This document shows, piece by piece, positions 60,807 to 64,000 of a DNA stretch of 64,000 bases. Positions within the stretch are counted from its first letter, which is position 1, and each line of letters starts with the position of its first letter. The position numbers were made by a program, and so were the translations under genes. Source of the stretch: Mucilaginibacter jinjuensis (GTDB taxonomy: Bacteria; Bacteroidota; Bacteroidia; Sphingobacteriales; Sphingobacteriaceae); NCBI RefSeq assembly GCF_028596025.1, contig NZ_CP117167.1, positions 4,154,001-4,218,000 of the forward strand, read 5' to 3'. The notes beneath the pieces were generated by a model. That model saw only the letters and a list, made by a program, of their open reading frames with translations, did not search any database and had not been told where the DNA came from.

Positions 60807-63800
60807 TTAATTTACCGGAATGCTAAACCAAAAAATTGAACCTCTTCCCTCTTCACTTTCAACTCCGATTGTACCATGGTGGCGTTTCACAATTTCCGAA
60901 CAGATATATAAGCCAAGTCCTAAGCCAGCAAAGTGTGTGGATGATTCCTGAACGCGGTAAAAGCGGTCGAACAGAAACTCACGTTTACCTGGGGGGATAC
61001 CTATTCCAAAATCTTTAACCTGCACACTAAACAATCCGTCCTTTACATCACACCTAATTTCTACCCGTTTTGCTTCCGGAGAATATTTGATGGCGTTGGT
61101 AAGGAAATTATTGATCACCTGTTCTAAGCGGGCCCGATCAGCATTAACTTCAGCCTTTTCTTCACAGTCAAAGATCAACTCATGGCTTCCGCCTTGAGCC
61201 CGAACCTCGTCAACACTTTCCCGTACCATACTAACTGCATCAAATCGCTCGTAATTCAATCGCAGCTTTCCTTCCTGGATCTTGGTTACATCCAGCAAAT
61301 CATCTAATAGAACGGTTAGTTTACCGGTTTGCTTTTCGGCCTTGTCTATAAAAGATACAATCGGATCTTTAGCGTCCATTTTGGAAGTCATACGCTGCAA
61401 AATTTGCAGCGAGCCTTTCAGGCTGGTTACAGGAGTTTTTAATTCGTGGCTGGCAACACTCATAAACTCATCCTTTTTACGCATCAATTCCTCGGTAGCT
61501 GTTTGCGCCTTAATTAGGTTGTTTTCTGTTTCTTTCTGTTTGGTAATATCGATAATAGAGCCCACCAGCCTATAAGGTGTACGGAACTCATCTTCGAGTA
61601 TACTTCCGCGATCCAGGATATAAGCATAGGTATCATCGGCTTTTAAAAACCGATATTCGGCCGACCAGTTCTTTTCATGTTGATTGATGGCCTGGTAAAC
61701 ACTGTCTTGCACGCGTTGGCGGTCTTCCGGATGAATTTTCTCGAACCAGAAACCAATATGGTTGGTTTCCGGGTCACGTTCGTAACCAAACATCACCGTA
61801 AAATTTTCGCTGCGCCACATCGTATTGTTAATCAGGTTCCAGTCCCAGATCGTGTCGTTAGTTGCTTTAGATACCAGGTTAAACCTTTCTTCGCTTTCCG
61901 TCAGTTTACGCGTACGTTCAAACACCCGGTCTTCCAGCTGGTTATTTAACGTCTTTAGACCCTCACGGGCAGTAATTAGCTCGTGGTAATTTTTACGTAG
62001 TTTTTGCTCTGCATTACGCCGGTCGGTTACATTAGTTAAACTGACAACAAAACCATCATCCATCTTGGCTGTAACCACCTGGTACCAGTTATTGCTAACG
62101 GTTTGCAATTCGGTTTGCAATGGTTTGGCCCCTTCTGCTACCTTAACGAACTGGTCGAATGTAATGGTATGAGATAAATCTGCAAACTCCTTAATAGAAG
62201 GATTTGTATTCAATTGCTCTGCCTGCTTTTCTGATAATTGCAGAGCGGCATTATTATAGGCAATACATTTAAAATCGGTAATTTTCCCGGAACGGTTTCG
62301 TTCTTCCTTAAAGGCAAGGATCGCTGCCGAACTTGCGTTAAACACACCTGAGATAATGTTGTTTAACTCGGTCACCACTGAAATATCTATGAAGGTGATC
62401 ACTACGCCGTCCCGCTGTTTATCCTTACGGATGTAAGGCATAATGCGCATGAGGTAATTTTTACCGTCCCTAACCCTAACCTCTTTTTCCACCACCTGCT
62501 CATTAGATAGTACCGTATGCATATCATTCACCAGATGATCATATTGAATATTGCTGGAAATATGGCTAATAGGCCGACCAATATCTGCTTCAATCAGGTT
62601 AACGATCTTTACAGCTGCCGGGTTAAACTTGCGGATACGCATGCCCGAATCAATAAAAAGTTGGCCAATGTCCGTGCTTTTAAAATAGTTATCCAGGTCA
62701 TCATTCAGTTCAATCAGTTCACGGATCTTAACCTGGTGTTCTGTATTCAAGGTATGCAATTCTTCATTCAGACTTTGTAACTCTTCGTTACCTGATTGCA
62801 GTTCCTCATTGGCTGACAGTAATTCTTCATTGCTGGATTGTAGCTCCTCATTAGTGGTTTCCATCTCCTCCACGGCCATCTGCAAATTGGCCCGGGTTTC
62901 ATTCAGTTCGGCTTCCACTTCCAGAATATGCTCCTGTTGATGCTCAGCCCCGATGGTAGGCAATGTGATTCCTTCTTTGGTCCCCGGCTCTGCCTGGGCT
63001 TCCGTGAACATCAACAAGGTATGCCCGTGTGAAGATCCGTCCTCCGGAGGTTTTACTGTGATCTGCAGAAACATTTCCTCTTTGTCCCGTTTGATCCGGA
63101 TTTTATTGAGGTAGGTTTTCTTATTTTCTTTCCATGCCCTGCGAATAGCTGTATTCAACACCAATGCTACATCGCGGCTAACCAGGTTCAGGATATTCAG
63201 GTCAAGTTTTTTCTCGGGCAGATTCAGGTATCTGCGGTAATTACCAATCGTATCTTTAACGATATAAGTTTTATCAATAAAAATAGCGACCGCGTCAAAC
63301 TCATCGGTGATCAGTTCCAGGAAATCCTGTTCAATGGTTTTATCAGACTCTAATGGTTTGACAACCTTTTTCTCTGGAGCTCTCAATGACGGTGCCGCTG
63401 CGGTATACGTATGGTGCAGGCCATAATTAATGGTACCTGATTTTTGGTAGATTTTCCATTTACTACTGATCTCTGTAATGCCTTCTTTAATGCTAGCGGC
63501 ATTCTCGCTGGAGCCCAGGAATAAAAAACCACCTTTATTCAGCGAATAATGAAAAGTTGCCACTACTTTTTGCTGTAACAGATTATTCATGTAGATCAGC
63601 ATATTGCGGCAGGTAACTAAATCGTTTTTGATAAATGGCGGCGATTTAATTACGTTGTGCCGCGCAAAAACGATCTGTTTGCGGATGGACGGAATAACCG
63701 AATAACTTTTACGGTCCTTAACAAAATATTTTTTTAGTAATGCGGATGGTATTTCTTTAGCAACCGTCAGCGGATAGCTGTTCTTACCGGCAATTTCTAT

Positions 63801-64000
63801 ACTTTTTTCGTCCACATCGGTAGCAAAAATCTTTACCTCCAGGCTTTTACCGGCTTGCTGTAAACAATCATTAATCAGTACGGCGATCGAATAGGCTTCC
63901 TCTCCCGTACTGCAGGCACAAACCCATACTTTAAGCAGGTCTCCCTCCTGTTTCTGACGGATCAGCTCAGGGATAATATCTTTGGCTAATATTTCAAAGG
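60807..64000 (-). CDS. CheR-PAS-histidine kinase hybrid protein (5' part beyond window end)
   Basis: Partial: the reading frame continues to base 64000, giving 1064 visible codons. A GTG at 63815 is internal, because the upstream codons carry the CheR motif VWVCACSTGEEAYSIAVL and IFATDVDEKSI. After the CheR methyltransferase domain comes a coiled coil with repeated EELQSxNEEL units, three PAS-like domains (the last with TMWRSENFTVMFGYERDPETNHIGFWFEKIHPED and a PAC region), then HisKA (SVASHELKTPVTSLKGSL) and HATPase (NNFLTNAIKYS, KDFGIGIP, AGLGLGLYICSEIV). The family usually also has an N-terminal CheB domain, which would lie outside. A cytoplasmic signalling protein; input unknown. Confidence 0.92.
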   Translation of the reverse strand, partial: FEILAKDIIPELIRQKQEGDLLKVWVCACSTGEEAYSIAVLINDCLQQAGKSLEVKIFATDVDEKSIEIAGKNSYPLTVAKEIPSALLKKYFVKDRKSYSVIPSIRKQIVFARHNVIKSPPFIKNDLVTCRNMLIYMNNLLQQKVVATFHYSLNKGGFLFLGSSENAASIKEGITEISSKWKIYQKSGTINYGLHHTYTAAAPSLRAPEKKVVKPLESDKTIEQDFLELITDEFDAVAIFIDKTYIVKDTIGNYRRYLNLPEKKLDLNILNLVSRDVALVLNTAIRRAWKENKKTYLNKIRIKRDKEEMFLQITVKPPEDGSSHGHTLLMFTEAQAEPGTKEGITLPTIGAEHQQEHILEVEAELNETRANLQMAVEEMETTNEELQSSNEELLSANEELQSGNEELQSLNEELHTLNTEHQVKIRELIELNDDLDNYFKSTDIGQLFIDSGMRIRKFNPAAVKIVNLIEADIGRPISHISSNIQYDHLVNDMHTVLSNEQVVEKEVRVRDGKNYLMRIMPYIRKDKQRDGVVITFIDISVVTELNNIISGVFNASSAAILAFKEERNRSGKITDFKCIAYNNAALQLSEKQAEQLNTNPSIKEFADLSHTITFDQFVKVAEGAKPLQTELQTVSNNWYQVVTAKMDDGFVVSLTNVTDRRNAEQKLRKNYHELITAREGLKTLNNQLEDRVFERTRKLTESEERFNLVSKATNDTIWDWNLINNTMWRSENFTVMFGYERDPETNHIGFWFEKIHPEDRQRVQDSVYQAINQHEKNWSAEYRFLKADDTYAYILDRGSILEDEFRTPYRLVGSIIDITKQKETENNLIKAQTATEELMRKKDEFMSVASHELKTPVTSLKGSLQILQRMTSKMDAKDPIVSFIDKAEKQTGKLTVLLDDLLDVTKIQEGKLRLNYERFDAVSMVRESVDEVRAQGGSHELIFDCEEKAEVNADRARLEQVINNFLTNAIKYSPEAKRVEIRCDVKDGLFSVQVKDFGIGIPPGKREFLFDRFYRVQESSTHFAGLGLGLYICSEIVKRHHGTIGVESEEGRGSIFWFSIPVN

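Noticed and set aside
63815..63815. GTG as the start of the histidine kinase
   Set aside because: Codons upstream continue the CheR domain (CSTGEEAYSIA, IFATDVDE) to the window edge, so the gene is partial.
1..64000. CRISPR arrays, insertion sequences, prophage or integron features
   Set aside because: Looked for regular short repeats, transposase or integrase motifs and found none.

Overview
The window comes from a Bacteroidota chromosome, most likely Sphingobacteriaceae and close to Mucilaginibacter or Pedobacter. The evidence is four TonB-dependent receptors, three SusD-type lipoproteins, three ECF sigma/FecR pairs, many secreted glycosidases and peptidases, and promoters with the phylum-typical -7 box TAnnTTTG. 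I see no phage, insertion sequence, CRISPR array or rRNA. Genes are densely packed and most lie on the minus strand.

Layout. 1-3.4 kb (+): the tail of one GH30 glycosidase, a complete tandem GH30 and a GH5-CBM6 enzyme, a beta-glucan set. 3.4-7.5 kb (-): a DUF5703 glycosidase-like protein, an AraC regulator and an SDR reductase. 7.6-15.2 kb (-): ECF sigma, FecR, an Oar-like receptor, S1/P1 nuclease and nucleotide pyrophosphatase/phosphodiesterase, probably an extracellular nucleic-acid scavenging locus. 15.5-25.5 kb (-): ECF sigma, FecR, SusC, SusD, a glycerophosphodiesterase-family protein and a GH92 enzyme whose expected catalytic-acid Glu is Gln, as remembered for GH92 enzymes that cleave mannose-1-phosphodiesters. 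25.7-27.9 kb (-): an unknown secreted protein and a YdcF-family protein.

28.0-42.8 kb is the most interesting part and looks like a cysteine/sulfur-starvation regulon. Three transcription units begin with very short ORFs carrying runs of Cys codons (ending RYCCC, MYCCCC and MCCCCRAV). They precede, respectively, tRNA-Cys plus a secreted PIG-L deacetylase, an S10 carboxypeptidase, and SusC-SusD-M14 peptidase. A related 21-bp partly palindromic element lies at or just after the -7 box of these three promoters and of a fourth, which drives an ATP-grasp protein and a flavin monooxygenase of the sulfonate/sulfone type. Two tRNA-Cys genes sit inside these units, one with an acceptor-stem bulge. Several encoded proteins are nearly free of sulfur amino acids: the 914-residue M14 peptidase has no Cys and no Met except the initiator. 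Together these suggest dual control (operator plus poly-Cys leader attenuation) of a sulfur-sparing scavenging system.

42.9-54.7 kb (-): ECF sigma, FecR, SusC, SusD, TlpA-like thioredoxin, aspartyl protease and dipeptidyl-peptidase IV, a peptide-utilisation locus. 54.9-60.5 kb (-): a PaoABC-like periplasmic molybdenum aldehyde oxidoreductase with XdhC and MocA-type maturation factors. 60.8-64.0 kb (-): a CheR-PAS-histidine kinase hybrid running off the window end.

Start sites were moved from the longest open frame where that began at TTG/GTG or overlapped a neighbour; each case is stated. Functions are inferred from motifs read by eye; no database search was run.
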